DNA of 64,000 bases, taken from positions 42,181 to 106,180 of the forward strand of contig JAQFWX010000118.1 of NCBI GenBank assembly GCA_027605045.1, in the 5' to 3' direction. Below are positions 47,460 to 59,320 of this stretch, one piece after another (position 1 is the first letter of the stretch; each line of letters begins with the position of its first letter). The translations under genes were made by a program, and so were the position numbers. A model generated the notes under the pieces. The model worked only from the letters and a program-made list of their open reading frames with translations, did no database searches and was not told the DNA's origin. This stretch comes from Phallus indusiatus (lineage: Eukaryota; Basidiomycota; Agaricomycetes; Phallales; Phallaceae).

Positions 47460-49832
47460 ATGACCACATCACACAGAGTGGAGAATTCTCTCGAGCGTAA
47501 GAACGGCGAACTGGCTACGCCATTAACGCCACTGGACAACAGTGAGTCAGGCTGCTCGGACAGTGAAGTAATCGAAAGCATGCCTAGTTCAGACGAGCCT
47601 TCCAGTCATGATTGGTGTTCATTAGAGGAAAGAGAGGAACGCAGGGATGTCAGACTGATTAAAATGGCGGACGAAATCATTGGCAAAGTTGTCGGCCCTA
47701 TGCCAGCACGATTATTTTTGGAAAAGTATCTTGTGAAGACTAACTCTGAGTTAGAAGACTCAGATGAGCTTCATCGGTTTCGTACAAAAATGCAGACTCT
47801 AACAGTTTCCACCAAGAAGGAAGATATGTACACCGCATTCGTGGGTTCTAGTTTTATTTCTTCTCTTTTCAGACCATTACTGAATTCGGTGCAGGTTGAG
47901 AACGTTCAACCTCTATGTCCATTACTGCAACTTCGCGACACCCATCTGACGGACATGAAAATTTTTGATACAATTATTATTCGTCCTGGAGTGTGCGCGT
48001 ATACCGACACTACCGAGTTAGCATTGAACGATGTCATGCGACCAGATATAATGTTGGAGTTCAGAATTGATCCAGACGAAGATCCTTTCCTCGACCCAGA
48101 GGAAAGACCTGAAGAGATATTATTACGCCGCACCGACAAGGCAAAGGAAACTTTGGGCCAAATCACTGCTTACGCTGCTGCCCAACAGTCGGCTCAATTT
48201 AGAACCCATATTTTCTCAATGTTTATTCTACCTTCATATTTCAGGATACTCCGCTGGGACAGAGCTGGAATGATTGTCACTGAGAAGATTGAGCTGACTG
48301 ACTCACTTCTTCCCGAGTTCTTCCTCCGGTATAGTCATGCAACACCAGAACAACAAGGAGTGGACGTTACAGTCACCAAACCCTCACGCGCAGATGCTGC
48401 CGCCGCTCGTGAAGCCCTCAAATTATCCTCGAGCGCCAACCTCGTCCAGCTCTCGGTGTCGTTCAACAAAGAAAGATACATCCTCGGCCGCGAAACGTAT
48501 TTAGGATCAAGCAAGTCTCCTACAGGACGTGATACTAAATTATTTCAAGCTTATTCTATAGGGCACAAAAATGTTGTTTTTTTGAAGGAGGCTTGGCGTC
48601 ATGCCTCGCAAGAACCTGAGCACGAGATCTATGCCAAACTCCATGAAAAACAGGTGCCCCATATAGCAACAGTTCTAGACGGAACAGGCATTGCAGACCA
48701 CGTAACGCACACTCAAGATCTGGTAAAAGAAAAACCTTCCTGGGCCTTTGACCTACCTGGACGTCTGCGTAAATACATACACTACCGGCTAGTTCTTAAA
48801 GAAGTCGCGGCTCCTCTTACAACGTTTTCTTCAACAAAACACCTTGTACAGGTGATCAGGCAAGCCATTATTGGTAGGTTCTAGGAACTAAACTTTCGTT
48901 TTTTTTTCTGCTCAAATCTTCATCAGCACACCGGAAAGCTTATGAAGAAACGGGCATATTGCATAGAGATATCAGCGTGAACAATGTCATGATCTATAAT
49001 AATCAAGCGCTTCTCATTGATTGGGATTTATCCAAGAGTGAGGACGAAGACTCAGGGTCAAAAGAAATTGGGAGAACGGTAAGAAAGGTTTTTTCTATTA
49101 TCTTGGAACTATCTATAACATGTGTATCAGGGCACTTGGCAGTTTATTGCAGCTCGATTGCTACTCGACGTGGTGACGCCCCCAGGACCGCACAATTTGA
49201 CGGACGATTTGGAATCATTTGTTCATCTTTTGACTTGGATGGCGTTTGTGTATACGGCTAGTAACTTGGCCACAAAGAAACCAACCAGTGTGACTCATTT
49301 TATGATGAAAACTTACGAAGACTCTTACCAGGACACACCCGGAGATTATTTCGGAGGAGAGCACAAGGCTACCCATTTACTTACTGGTAGAAAGCTACAC
49401 GAAGCCGGGTTTTCAAGCGAAAATCTATTTCTTTTACTTACGACGCTGACTGAAGGATTTGCCGTTCGGTACGCGAGAGATCCATCCCAGTCATCCTTTT
49501 GGAGAAAGAAGTCCCCCCAAGAAATCGCCAAGAAGGATGAAGTGATCAATGCACACAAAATTAAGCTTCTGAGCATTTCAAACTCGGTGTGGATGATCGG
49601 AGTATTCGACAAATATCTTAATGCGTCCGGCTGGCCCGAGAATGACAGCGCAGTGCATAATAAGCTTGGCTTTGAACAAACCGAAACGACAACGGATGCC
49701 ACTCACTTTGAACAAACCGAATCGACAACGGAGGGCACTCAGTTTGGTAATAGTCGGCGACGATCACGGGAAAGTTCAGATGACGAAAGCCGGAAAAAGA
49801 TGAAAATGATGTCCTGGTCTGGGAAATTGTAG
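47460..49832 (+). CDS. FunK1 fungal protein kinase-like, copy B
   Basis: Four exons at 47,460-47,840; 47,895-48,873; 48,927-49,078; 49,131-49,832 encode 737 residues. Landmarks are GKVVGPMPARLFLEKYL, RPDIMLEFRIDPDEDPF, QITAYAAAQQSAQFRTHIFS, LHRDISVNNVMIYN, LLIDWDLSKSEDED, GTWQFIAARLLLDVV and HNLTDDLESFVHLLTWMAF. It is the most diverged of the four copies, with its own Ser/Glu-rich N-terminus. Near the C-terminus a 16-residue unit is repeated (FEQTETTTDATH, FEQTESTTEGTQ), then RRRSRESSDDESRKKMKMM. Intron 1 (54 nt) is again a multiple of three with no stop. It is in the same orientation as copy A, about 8.5 kb away. Confidence 0.85.
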
Positions 49833-50454
49833 CTAAGAGCGATCATTGATCAAAGGTCATCATGGAGTTTCTCAATAATTTCGGTTCTTGTGACGGAGCC
49901 ACTTGATATGCGTTGGAACCGCTGCCTCATTCTAGACATTGTAGTATAGATGCGATACGAACGACGATTATAATAAATAAGGGTTAGATTATATTATAGC
50001 TCTGGCTCGACCGCGGCCTCCCGCAAAAGCGATCGATGAGTTCTCGACAAGGTCATCACATAAGTCCAGATCGGGATTCAAGATAACACTTTCTCGCGAC
50101 TTGTAAAATTAACCACGGCCGCATTTACCAACCGCGACACTAGACCTACGTGCGATACAATTCGTATTCAGAAAGAGTTGTCCCGTGATCTACTTGCATA
50201 GTATAAACGTCACGGTTGGACGTATTTTACATACACATTGATATCAGTCTCTTCGGCCTTAAAACCAACCTCACTACGAAATGGCACTACCCTTTTGTAG
50301 TTATTAGTTGGAGCCGGTCAAGAACTTGAAGTAAAGTCATTCGATTACAATATCAGCTGGTAGGCAAAGAGTGGAGTCAATTGAGTTTGGGCATTAATTC
50401 ACGTAGATGCATACCTCTTAAACATTTCTATAATTTCGTTGTGTAAGGATTGTT

Positions 50455-50635
50455 CCAGTAGCAATTGTGACTTTGTCACAAAAATCCCCAAAGCTCGATC
50501 GAGCCTGACGACGCCTGACGACCTGACTCAACCTGACCGAGTTCTGACGGTCGTCAATCGGGTTCGGTTAGACCGCCGTCAGATCAATAGGACCCAATTG
50601 AGCCATCGTCCATCTGGTTTGGATTAAGCAAAATG
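50455..50635 (+). repeat. MITE-like palindromic element 1
   Basis: Bounded by caattg motifs, with gtcacaaaaatcc near the left end and an imperfect inner inverted repeat (ctgacggtc ... gaccgccgtcag, 50,543-50,581). It is rich in tgacg/cgatcg, unlike its AT-rich surroundings. Shares its motifs with element 2, which lies in the opposite orientation. No coding potential. Confidence 0.5.
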
Positions 50636-52199
50636 TATTGATTATCGTACATGGATCAAAATCAAAATAAAGCTTTGGTTTCTTATTGAGACGTTCGGCG
50701 AGGAAAAATCGTATAAGGCATCTGCATCAGCATCTTTCAGTAACATTGTTAAGAGCGCCACTACGGGAATAAAATAGCACCCACGAAGAAAAATTCAAAT
50801 TCCTTCGCTTTGAAAATCTGACACCCATCCCATCTGGTTTCCGGCATCACAGGCTACGACGCAACACTTCAGTCAGCGCGATATCATATTTGACTTTGCG
50901 TGGTCTAGGTGACCTACTGCACTTTATCGTGTAGATCCACAGTCGTTATTCTGATCTGCTAATGCTTTTCGCTCTTCGTCAATGCGACTCAACACTGATT
51001 GTAGATATTGACGTTAATAGTTTGACCCGCCTGTTTTAATGTATTTTGCCTATTAGTACGGCCGTATGTCTATTGTACTTCTTGCTGAGAGTTTTTGCCG
51101 GGGCGTGTTGAGTAATGGACGATTGGACTTGTAAGTTATCTCCGTCCAGCAAAACTAAATTATGACGTTGAAAAGTGCATCTACGAGAATCATTTTATAA
51201 TTCCAAACCTTCGAAAGGAGATAAAAAAACTCACCTTGTCCGAATGCCTTGTCGCCGTCCGGTAGTCTCCAACACTAATCGAGTTGTTGAAGTTCTCCTC
51301 GCACACTCCGACCGCCGTGGTTTCACATGAGTGTCCGGTGAACATCCTCCTTTTCAGACTAAAAAATAATCTCGATATTGTTTGTGATACTTTGCAGAGA
51401 AGGTCCATCGATATCCAACTCTACAACAACAGCACTCTCATACCCATAAAGTGTTTCAGCCAGGCGAGAAATCTTCTGAATGGTGCAGATCCGGAGTGTT
51501 GTACCGAGGATGAAAGTGACAGGGCATCCTTGTTTTGGAAGAAAAAGGAGAGAACGAAAATGCTCCCAAGTTTCACTGTTTCGGATTGCCTGGCGGCGGC
51601 TAGTTAAGTGTCAGGCAATGTGATCCCATATAGTTCTGCATCGGAGGCCACTTGCATTGATTCCGGGTCACTTGAAGTGTTGCATTGTTTCTTTTGTGAT
51701 ATTGTTGTTTATTGCGGGTTCGTCTATGACAGCACATACGTGCAGCTTCTCGCCATTGAGCGAGAGAAAGGATTACTCTTATGGTAAAGTGGCGCTCGTG
51801 ATTTGTAAGATTAGCTCCACTGCTCCACAGGCGTCTACTTTGAAGGTATATTATGTCGACGTTGATTTTATGGAGCGCTGCACTCTTGACCCCAAACCAC
51901 TACCACCACCGCCACTGGCAGCAGCAGTACAAAGGTAAGTTTAACCTTATTAGAGTTTGCTTTAATACCTTGCTTATCCAAATAGGTAACCTTGTCGCTG
52001 TTCGTCCGGAACTACTTATAAGTTTTCAAGTAACAAGTTTGTCAGAGCGCATTTCAACGAAGTAGTCTTAGTAGACTATAGCTATTGAATAGTATATATG
52101 TAAAATACACTATTCATGTTTATAATGATAGTAGTAATAAATCTTTCGTATTGATAGCAATTTAATCCGTATGATACTGTTACATGATCAAAGCTTCAA

Positions 52200-52412
52200 G
52201 TTCAATTGAGTCCGACCATGAACTAAACAGTCGATCTGACTCGGTCAGTTCACACTGTCCTGATCGGGCCCGTCAGCTTCGTTAACCTGGTCGGGCCGTC
52301 AGACAGGATTTGTCTGACGGCCCTAATGAACCCGATCGAGCTCAATCGACCGTTAAGGATTTTTGTGACATTGATCAAGAGAATGTCGCCGGTCAGGCTT
52401 AATTGACGCTTT
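52200..52412 (-). repeat. MITE-like palindromic element 2
   Basis: Contains a perfect 13-bp inverted repeat (gggccgtcagaca at 52,293-52,305; tgtctgacggccc at 52,311-52,323) with a 5-nt loop. Around it is an outer imperfect repeat (gatcggg at 52,262 against cccgatc at 52,331). The ggatttttgtgaca near 52,355 is the reverse complement of the same motif in element 1, and caattga motifs mark the ends. Confidence 0.55.
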
Positions 52413-53307
52413 GAGGGTTCACCACAAACGTCCAAGAAAAATCTTCAGTTGTTTCGCAATCAGTCAATTTCTTTTCAACAATTCGCGTGGTCCGCATCTC
52501 CAATACCTTCTGTTGTACGAAACCTTCAGGTGCTCATGTAATGTAGTTCAGCTGAATAAACCGGATGGCATTCAATGTACCTGGTTTCTGCCAATGAGGT
52601 AAACTAAGATAATCCGGTAATGTGACATAGCTGGGAGCAAGCGCGATAGCCCATGAGGTAGAACCTACATGCTTTATTGCTTTACGAATTACTTGTCTAG
52701 GGTAGCTGTCGCTAATTGAGAAGCTCGAGAATTAACGTTACATAATTAACACTCGGGCCGGCGCTGGAGCCGCGGCGATTCAGACGCACAGTGGGCCAGA
52801 AAATGACATAGCAGGATTTATCTCGAGTGTCGTTGCAACAGCAAAATCTTCGCAGACTAGCATTATGGTTTGAACGTTTGTTACTCAAAGCTACCGAAGC
52901 TGATTGTAGCCTCAATCTCACGTCAATCTTTACCCTCGCGGAGCCTCAAGCTACAACCAAACCGTCTTTGTTGATTCCTCATATCCAAACTAAGCCGAAG
53001 GTATGCTTTCAATGACCTTATCTCGAATGTTCAACTTTCAATACATTATGAAAGCTCGATTGTAGGTCAATCTCAAATCAGCCTTGAAGGTCCGTTGGAG
53101 TAATCGTGATAATCCAACTTGGAGTTAGTTAAGTACAAGAAACGCAATTGCTGGGGCGGCTGAGATAGGACTCAACGTAATTATGCACTCATCAATTTTA
53201 TAACAACTATTTGTATTGCATTGTTCTATGCTACAATATTTAGCCTAAGGTAATGCCAAGTACTATCCGCCGCAAGAACTAAGATAATTTTGACACCACG
53301 ATGACGT

Positions 53308-55460
53308 TCAGGGAGAATCGCTCTCAACCACAGTCTGCAAATTGCCCGACTGAGACATTGAAGTCTTCATTTTCTTCCTACTTTCTTCGTATGTACTTTC
53401 ACGGGATCTTCGCTTACTACTCCGTGACTCGGCATTTGTTGACGTTCCTGCTTGTTTCACGCCGAGCTTGTTATCGACCGCGCCGTCATTCTCGGGCCAG
53501 CCGGGCGCGCTGAGACATTGATCAAATACTGTGATCATCCATTGCGAATTTGAGATGCTCCCGACTTTCATCTTGTGAGCGTTGATCACCTCATCTTTCT
53601 GGGAGATTTCAAGGGGGGAAGCCATTTCCCAGAAAGCCGGCTGTGTTGGATCTTCTACATACCGGATGGCAAATCTTTGAGTCAGCGTTCTAAGTAAAAG
53701 AAAGAGGTTTTTGCTGCCAAAACCGGCTTCGCGTAGACGTCTTCCGCTGAGTAAATGATCGGCCTTCTGGAGTCCTCCGAAATAATTGCCATGTTGGTCT
53801 TGATAAGATTCTTCATAAGTGTTCCTTATGAAAGTAGCTACCTCGACTGGAACCAATCTGGCCGAGTCATTAGCCGTATGCACAAATGCCATCCAAGTCA
53901 AAAGATGAACAAATGATTCCAAATCATCCGTCAAGTTGTGCGGTCCTGGAGGCGTCGTCACTTTGAGTAGCAGACGAGCTGCAATGAACTGCCAAGTGCC
54001 CTGATTGATGTATATGTTATGAAGCGAATGTAAAATGCCAAAAGCGTCTCGTACCGTTCTCTCAATCCCCCTTGGTGCTGGGTCTTCATCTCCACTCTTG
54101 GATAGATCCCAATCAATTAAAAGCGCTTGGCCATTGTAAATCATGACATTGTTCACGCTGATATCTCTATGCAGTATGCTCGTTCCATCATACGCTTTTT
54201 GATGTGCTAATGAACATTTAGTTAGAATGAAAAAAATCACGTTTAGAAACACACCAATAATAGCTTGACGCATCACTTGTACAAGATGTTTTGTTGATGA
54301 AAATGTTGTAAGAGGTGACGCAACTTCTTTGAGAACTAGCCGGTAGTGAATGTGTTTGCGCAGACCTTTAGGTCGGCCAACGGCCCATGAAGGTTCCTTC
54401 ATTACCAGATCCTGAGTATGTGTTGCGTGATCTGCAATGTCTGCACCATCTATAACTGTTGCTATGTAAGGCACTTGTTTTTCATGAAGTTTGGCGTAGA
54501 CTTTGTGCTCAGGTTCCTGAGAGGCATAACGCCAAGCATCCTTCAGGAACACAATAGCTTTGTGCTGTATAGAATAGGCATGGAAAGATCTAGTAGAACG
54601 TCCCAAAGGAGATTTGTTTAATCCCATGTATGTTTTACGGGCGACAATGTATCCTCCTTTGTTAGGCGACACCGAAAATTGTGCGAGAGTGAAACGGGAG
54701 GATAATTTGAGAGCTTTACGAGCGGCAGAAGCATCTTCATCCGAGGGTTTGGTGACTGTAATGTCCACTCCTTGCAGTTGTGGAGTTGCATGACTGAAGC
54801 GGAGGAAGAACTCAAGGAGAAGTGGGTCAGTCAGCTTGATCTTTTCAGTGACGATCATTCCAGATCTGTCCCAACGTAGTAGCCTGAAATAGGTAGGTAG
54901 AAGAAACACTGAGAAAACGTGCGTCCTGAATTGAGCCGATTGCTGAGCAGCAGCGTAGGTGGTGATTTGGCCCAAATTATTTCTTGCATCCTTGGATGAG
55001 CGTAATAACGTCTTTCCCGGTGCCTTTTCATCGAGAAAGGGATCGTGGCATGGGTCAACTTTGAATTCCATCATTATATCTGGTCGCGTAGGATCGTTAA
55101 GGTCCAGGTCGGTAGTGTCAAGGTAAGCACAGATATCAGGACGAATGGTGATGTCATTAAAAACCTTCATGACTGCTGAGCTAGTGTCGCGAAACTGTAA
55201 TAACGGATATAAGAGTTGAACGCTTCTGATCTGTGACAAGATCAATGATATGGCTTGAAGAGAAATGAAATAGAACTAGAACTCACAAATATGGGGTAGA
55301 TGATCTTTTCATCTTTGAGATGTTCCAGTGATTGTATTTCGGTGCGAAACCGATCAATTTCCGAGGTATTCAATGTAACATCCTTATTAGGTAGATAGCT
55401 GTCCAAGAATGATCGTGCTGGCATGGGACCGACAATCTTGCCAGTTATTTCGTCCACCAT
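53308..55460 (-). CDS. FunK1 fungal protein kinase-like, copy C (5'-truncated)
   Basis: Closely similar to copies A and D through the kinase core: RPDIMMEFKVDPCHDPF, QITTYAAAQQSAQFRTHVFS, LHRDISVNNVMIYN, LLIDWDLSKSGDED, GTWQFIAARLLLKV and HNLTDDLESFVHLLTWMAF, ending RRSRESTYEESRKKMKTSMSQS...SDSP. Introns 2 and 3 are multiples of three without stops, giving a 645-codon open frame. Intron 1 (about 55,231-55,287) is not and contains a stop, so splicing is required there. The first ATG available is 55,460 (MVDEITGKIVGPMPARSFL). The ~60-70 N-terminal residues of A and D are missing: homology stops at about 55,505, and the codon equivalent to Gln in copy D (EQEN) is TAG. No TATA box of the family type precedes it. 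Possibly a pseudogene. Confidence 0.75.
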
Positions 55461-55506
55461 TTGCTTTACGCAAAGGTCCAATTTCTCCTATTCCAATGTA
55501 ATCTGA

Positions 55507-55695
55507 GACAGGTCTTTTAAATACAACTAGTACTCGAGGCGGCTCTCCACGTCCGTCTGCTTTCGCCAAGTACATGTATGTATGGGACGTGCCAAACTGT
55601 GTCCGGTGGCGGGCTTGTATTTGGACCAAGGAATACATCGAAGAAATAATAGTACCGTGGTACTTAGCAAAAAGAGTGGATCCATTGCTGTATAT
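55507..55695 (+). pseudogene. Orphan 3' end of an F-box-like gene
   Basis: Matches 39,574 down to about 39,395, the last ~50 codons and stop region of the F-box-like gene at 39,424-40,563. Recognisable residues are RGGSPRPS, VWDVPNC and IWTKEYIEEIIVPW. It has a small insertion after TFAK-like sequence (tacatg) and the stop is replaced by tacttag. It starts exactly where FunK1 C homology ends, so the two fragments are fused head to head. Confidence 0.8.
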
Positions 55696-56396
55696 GAGTC
55701 TGTTGAGTCCCAGAGGGCATAGCCTGTTCAAGTTGGTATCAGACACACTGGCGGCGCCTAAGCACAATGCTAAAAAATTTATTAGCATAGCTTTAGTAAA
55801 ATCTTATAGATCCCGGTGTCTTGTAAACACCTTTTAATATTTATAATTTAGTATAAAAACTGTGTATTTTCTTACTACTAAAATACAGGTTCTAACCTAA
55901 ATTTACACTGCGCGTTGCAATAAGCCCTATGCGTAGTAGTACTTTTACTCGGTAATATCGTCGCGTCGCGTCGCTCATCAAATACGTAGCGTTGTGGGGT
56001 GCCACGTTCTCACAGACGTGTTTCAGTGATCGTCGTTCGTCTCCCTTTCCTTCTCCTCTGTTTTCCCTCTAGCTCGTCCAACTTCCCGTACACTTGGAAA
56101 AATCGATGTACTCGAAGAGTACTTTCGACGCGTTGGATCTTTTAGCAGTTGGTGTTTCGGAACGACATGCTGCCTGAAGTACTGTTGGATGAGGCGATAC
56201 GTGTCGTATCGTGGGCATATGCATAAAAAGTGCGTAGTGGTTTCTGAGTCCATCTGATAAATATGTATATAATATATCAACCTTTATCATGATTGCGTTT
56301 TGTCGTGCATCAGTTTGACAATTGAAAACAAAACATTGTTTTGCAAATAGGCAGGTACTAGTATAAATCATCGACATTCGTTTCTGTTGAAAATTT
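55696..56396 (-). mobile_element. Insert with possible retroelement debris
   Basis: About 700 nt that interrupt the duplicated block: the FunK1 D flank matches the A locus up to about 56,397 and the F-box tail resumes at 55,695, where A has only about 50 nt. On the minus strand 56,023-56,250 reads DSETTTHFLCICPRYDTYR...LLKDPTRR, resembling the C-terminal ETxxHFLxxCPxYxxxR zinc-knuckle-like end of non-LTR retrotransposon polyproteins. Near 55,735 the string ttggtatcaga resembles a common LTR-element primer-binding site. Neither is complete and I saw no target-site duplication. Confidence 0.4.
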
Positions 56397-56677
56397 TAAA
56401 CATTCTCATTCTCAGAAACTTCATATTCGACAACGTCAACCAACGTTGATCGGTTTCAATGACTCAGAAGTGCTGATGCGATATATCGACACTGTATGTA
56501 TCCTAGTATAATGTCAAAGTTTTTGTCACTCAATAGCTCTCATCGAGAGTTTGATAATCATTAATATCACATTTATGATTCTATATTACAATATCTAAGC
56601 TAAAGCGACGACCATAACACGTGCAAAGTGATATATCCGCCGCAAGAAAGAAGATAATTGAAAGACTACGATAATGT
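56397..56677. repeat. Duplicated 3' flank of FunK1 D
   Basis: Inverted copy of the 3' flank of FunK1 A (38,969-39,345). The two share the terminator-proximal AT-rich sequence and the tctcattctcagaaactt stretch. Confidence 0.75.
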
Positions 56678-59017
56678 TCAGTGAGAATCGCTCTCCACTA
56701 CAATCTGCAAGTTACCCGATTGAGACATCGAAGTCTTCATCCTTTTCCGACTTTCTTCATGAGTACTTTCCCGGGATCTTCGCAGACTGTTTCTTGATGG
56801 AGGATCTGTCGACGTTTCGGGTGGTTCCACGCCGAGCTTGTTATCTACCGCACCGTCATTCTCACGCCAGTTGGGTGCGTTGAGATATTGGTCGAATACT
56901 GTGATCATCCATTGCGAATTTGAAATGCTTGAAAGCTTAGCCTTGTGTGCATCGATCACTTCATCCTTCTTGGCGATTTCATCAGGGGGTTTCGTTTCCC
57001 AGAAAGATGACTGTGACGGATCTCTCGCATACCGGACGGCAAATCGTTCAGTCAGCGTTGTAAGTAACAGAAAGAGATTTCTGCTGGAAAGCCCTGCATC
57101 GTATAGCTTATTACCAGTAAGTAAATGGGTAACCTTGTGCTCTCCTCCGTAATAATCTCCAGATGGGTGTAGGTGAGATTCTTCGTACGTTTCCTTTACA
57201 AAACGAGCCACACTGGCCGGATCCGATGTAGCCAGGCTACTAGCCGTATGCACAAACGCCATCCAAGTCAAGAGATGAACAAATGATTCTAAGTCATCTG
57301 TCAAGTTATGCGGACCTGGGGGCGTCACGACTTTCCGCAGCAACCGAGCAGCAATGAACTGCCAAGTACCCTAATATATATGTTATAGATGGAGTTTAAT
57401 ATTTTAGAAAAATCTCGTACCGTTCTTTCAATCTCCCTTGGCGCTGGGTCTTCATCCTCACTCTTGGATAGATCCCAATCAATAAGAAGCGCTTCACCAT
57501 TATAGATCATGACGTTGTTCACGCTGATATCCCTATGCAGTATGCTTGTTCTATCATACGCTTTCTGATGTGCTAACGAACGGTTAGTTAGAATGGAAAA
57601 AGATTCACTCATAGAACACACCGATAATAGCTTGACGCATCACTTGTACAAGATGTTTGGTTGAAGAGAATGCTGTAAGAGGTGACGCGACTTCTTTGAG
57701 AACTAGCCGATAGTGTATGTGTTTGCGCAGACGTTTAGGTTTGTCAATGATCCATGAACGTGAATGTTCATCTATCACCAGGTCCTGAGTATGGGTTACA
57801 TGATCTCCAATGTCTGCGCCGTCTATAACTGTTGCTATGTGAGGCACCTGTTTTTCATGAAGTTTGGCATAGAGTTTATGCTCAGGTTCCTGAGAAGTAT
57901 AGCGCCAAGCCTCCTTCAGGAACACAATATCTCTGTCCTGTATAGAATAAGCACGGAAGGATCTAGTAGAACGTCCCAAAGGAGATTTGCTTGATCCCAT
58001 GTATGTTTTACGGGCGACAATGTATCCTCCTTTGTTAGGCGACACCAAAAATTGTACGAGGTTGGCGCGGGAGGGTAATTTGAGGGCTTTACGAGCGGCA
58101 GAAGCATCTTCATCCGAGGGTTTGGTGACTGTAACGTCTACTCCTTGTTGTTCTGGTGTTGCATGACTAAAGCGGAGGAAGAACTCAGGGAGAAGTGGGT
58201 CAGTCAGCTTGATCTTTTCAGTGACAATCATTCCAGATCTATCCCAGCGGAGCATCCTGAAATACGTAGGTAGAATGAGCATTGAGAACACGTGCGTCCT
58301 GAACTGAGCCGATTGTTGAGCAGCAGCGTAGGTGGTGATTTGGCCCAAACTTTCCCTTGCCTTGTCGGTGGTACGTAATAATGCCTTTCTAGGCCCCTTT
58401 TCGTCGAAGAAAGGATCGTCACCTGGATCAACTTTGAATTCTATCATTATGTCTGGCCGCGTGGGATCATTAAGTCGGAGGTTGGTGTCGTCCATGTAAG
58501 CACAGACGTCAGGACGAATGGTGATCTTATTAAAAACCTTCATGACCGTTGAATGGGTGTCGCGGAATTGAAATAATGGACATAAAGGTTGAATACTTCT
58601 GATCTGTGAGTAGTTCAATGACAACGGCCCGAAGAGATATGAAGTAGAACTCACGAATATGGGGTACATAGTATCCTCCTTTGTAATGGGTGCCAGTGAT
58701 TGAATTTCGGTGCGAAACCGATCAAGATCGGAGGGATTCAATATAACGTTTGTCTTCAGATACTCGTCCAAGAATGGTCGTGCTAGCATGGGACCGACAA
58801 TCTTGCCAGTTATTTCGTCCGCCATTTGCTTGACGCGAATATTCAAGTTCTCCTGTTCCAATGTATTCTGATCTTTGCTAGCAAATTTTCCCGAAATAGG
58901 TGTGCTGTCTATAACTAGACTATCCGCCTTGCTTCTCAATTTCGGTGGTGTTGTTGATGGCGTACGCGCGCCGTTATCGGGTTCGGGAGACTTGTCTACT
59001 ATGCTTGATGTAGTCAT
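56678..59017 (-). CDS. FunK1 fungal protein kinase-like, copy D
   Basis: Inverted paralogue of copy A, with the same four-exon plan. The start is at 59,017 (MTTSSIVDKSPEPDNGART), matching copy A's MTPSSLANNSPVPDN, and the TATAAATA is at 59,061-59,068. Landmarks are ADEITGKIVGPMLARPFL, RPDIMIEFKVDPGDDPF, QITTYAAAQQSAQFRTHVFS, LHRDISVNNVMIYN, LLIDWDLSKSEDED, GTWQFIAARLLRKVV and HNLTDDLESFVHLLTWMAF, ending RRSRESTHEESRKRMKTSMSQS. Intron 1 (51 nt, about 58,604-58,654) is a multiple of three with no stop. The copy lies in tandem with C and head to head with the ADIP gene. It looks intact. Confidence 0.85.
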
Positions 59018-59320
59018 TTTCAAAGTGAGCGCGTGAATTCCGAAAAAAAAAACGCACTGGTATTTATACTACTTCGACCCAAGGACACAACAAACGGTCC
59101 CCCCCAAACGGGGACGAAGCAACGAGCACAAGGGACGACCGACGCTCAAGCGCTCATGGACCGTGTCATTACACGTGACACTCGTGTAACCTACTTGCGC
59201 CGTCGCGGCGCCTTCCTTCTGTCACGTGCTTTCTTCCGAGCGCGTCATTCACGTGCTTTGCGTGCGTCCTCAATTGTTTACTGAACCTCCTTCGCACTGC
59301 CGCGGACGATTTAATCGATT
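59018..59320. promoter_or_regulatory. Divergent promoter, FunK1 D and ADIP gene
   Basis: 303 nt. The half next to FunK1 D matches the upstream region of FunK1 A (shared gtcacgtgt, acacggtccat, ttgtgtccttgg and the TATA box), so the duplication included the promoter. A cacgtg E-box-like motif is kept in both. Confidence 0.6.

Larger units (their letters stand above)
49833..53307. other. Gene-poor region between FunK1 B and C
   Basis: About 3.5 kb with no gene I can support. It contains the two palindromic repeat elements described separately. The plus-strand frames at 51,284-51,607 and 51,657-51,938 have no recognisable motif. Confidence 0.45.

Noticed and set aside
51284..51938. Two plus-strand frames between the MITE-like elements as a transposase or cargo gene
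   Set aside because: No transposase or other motif could be read, and no convincing splice joins them.
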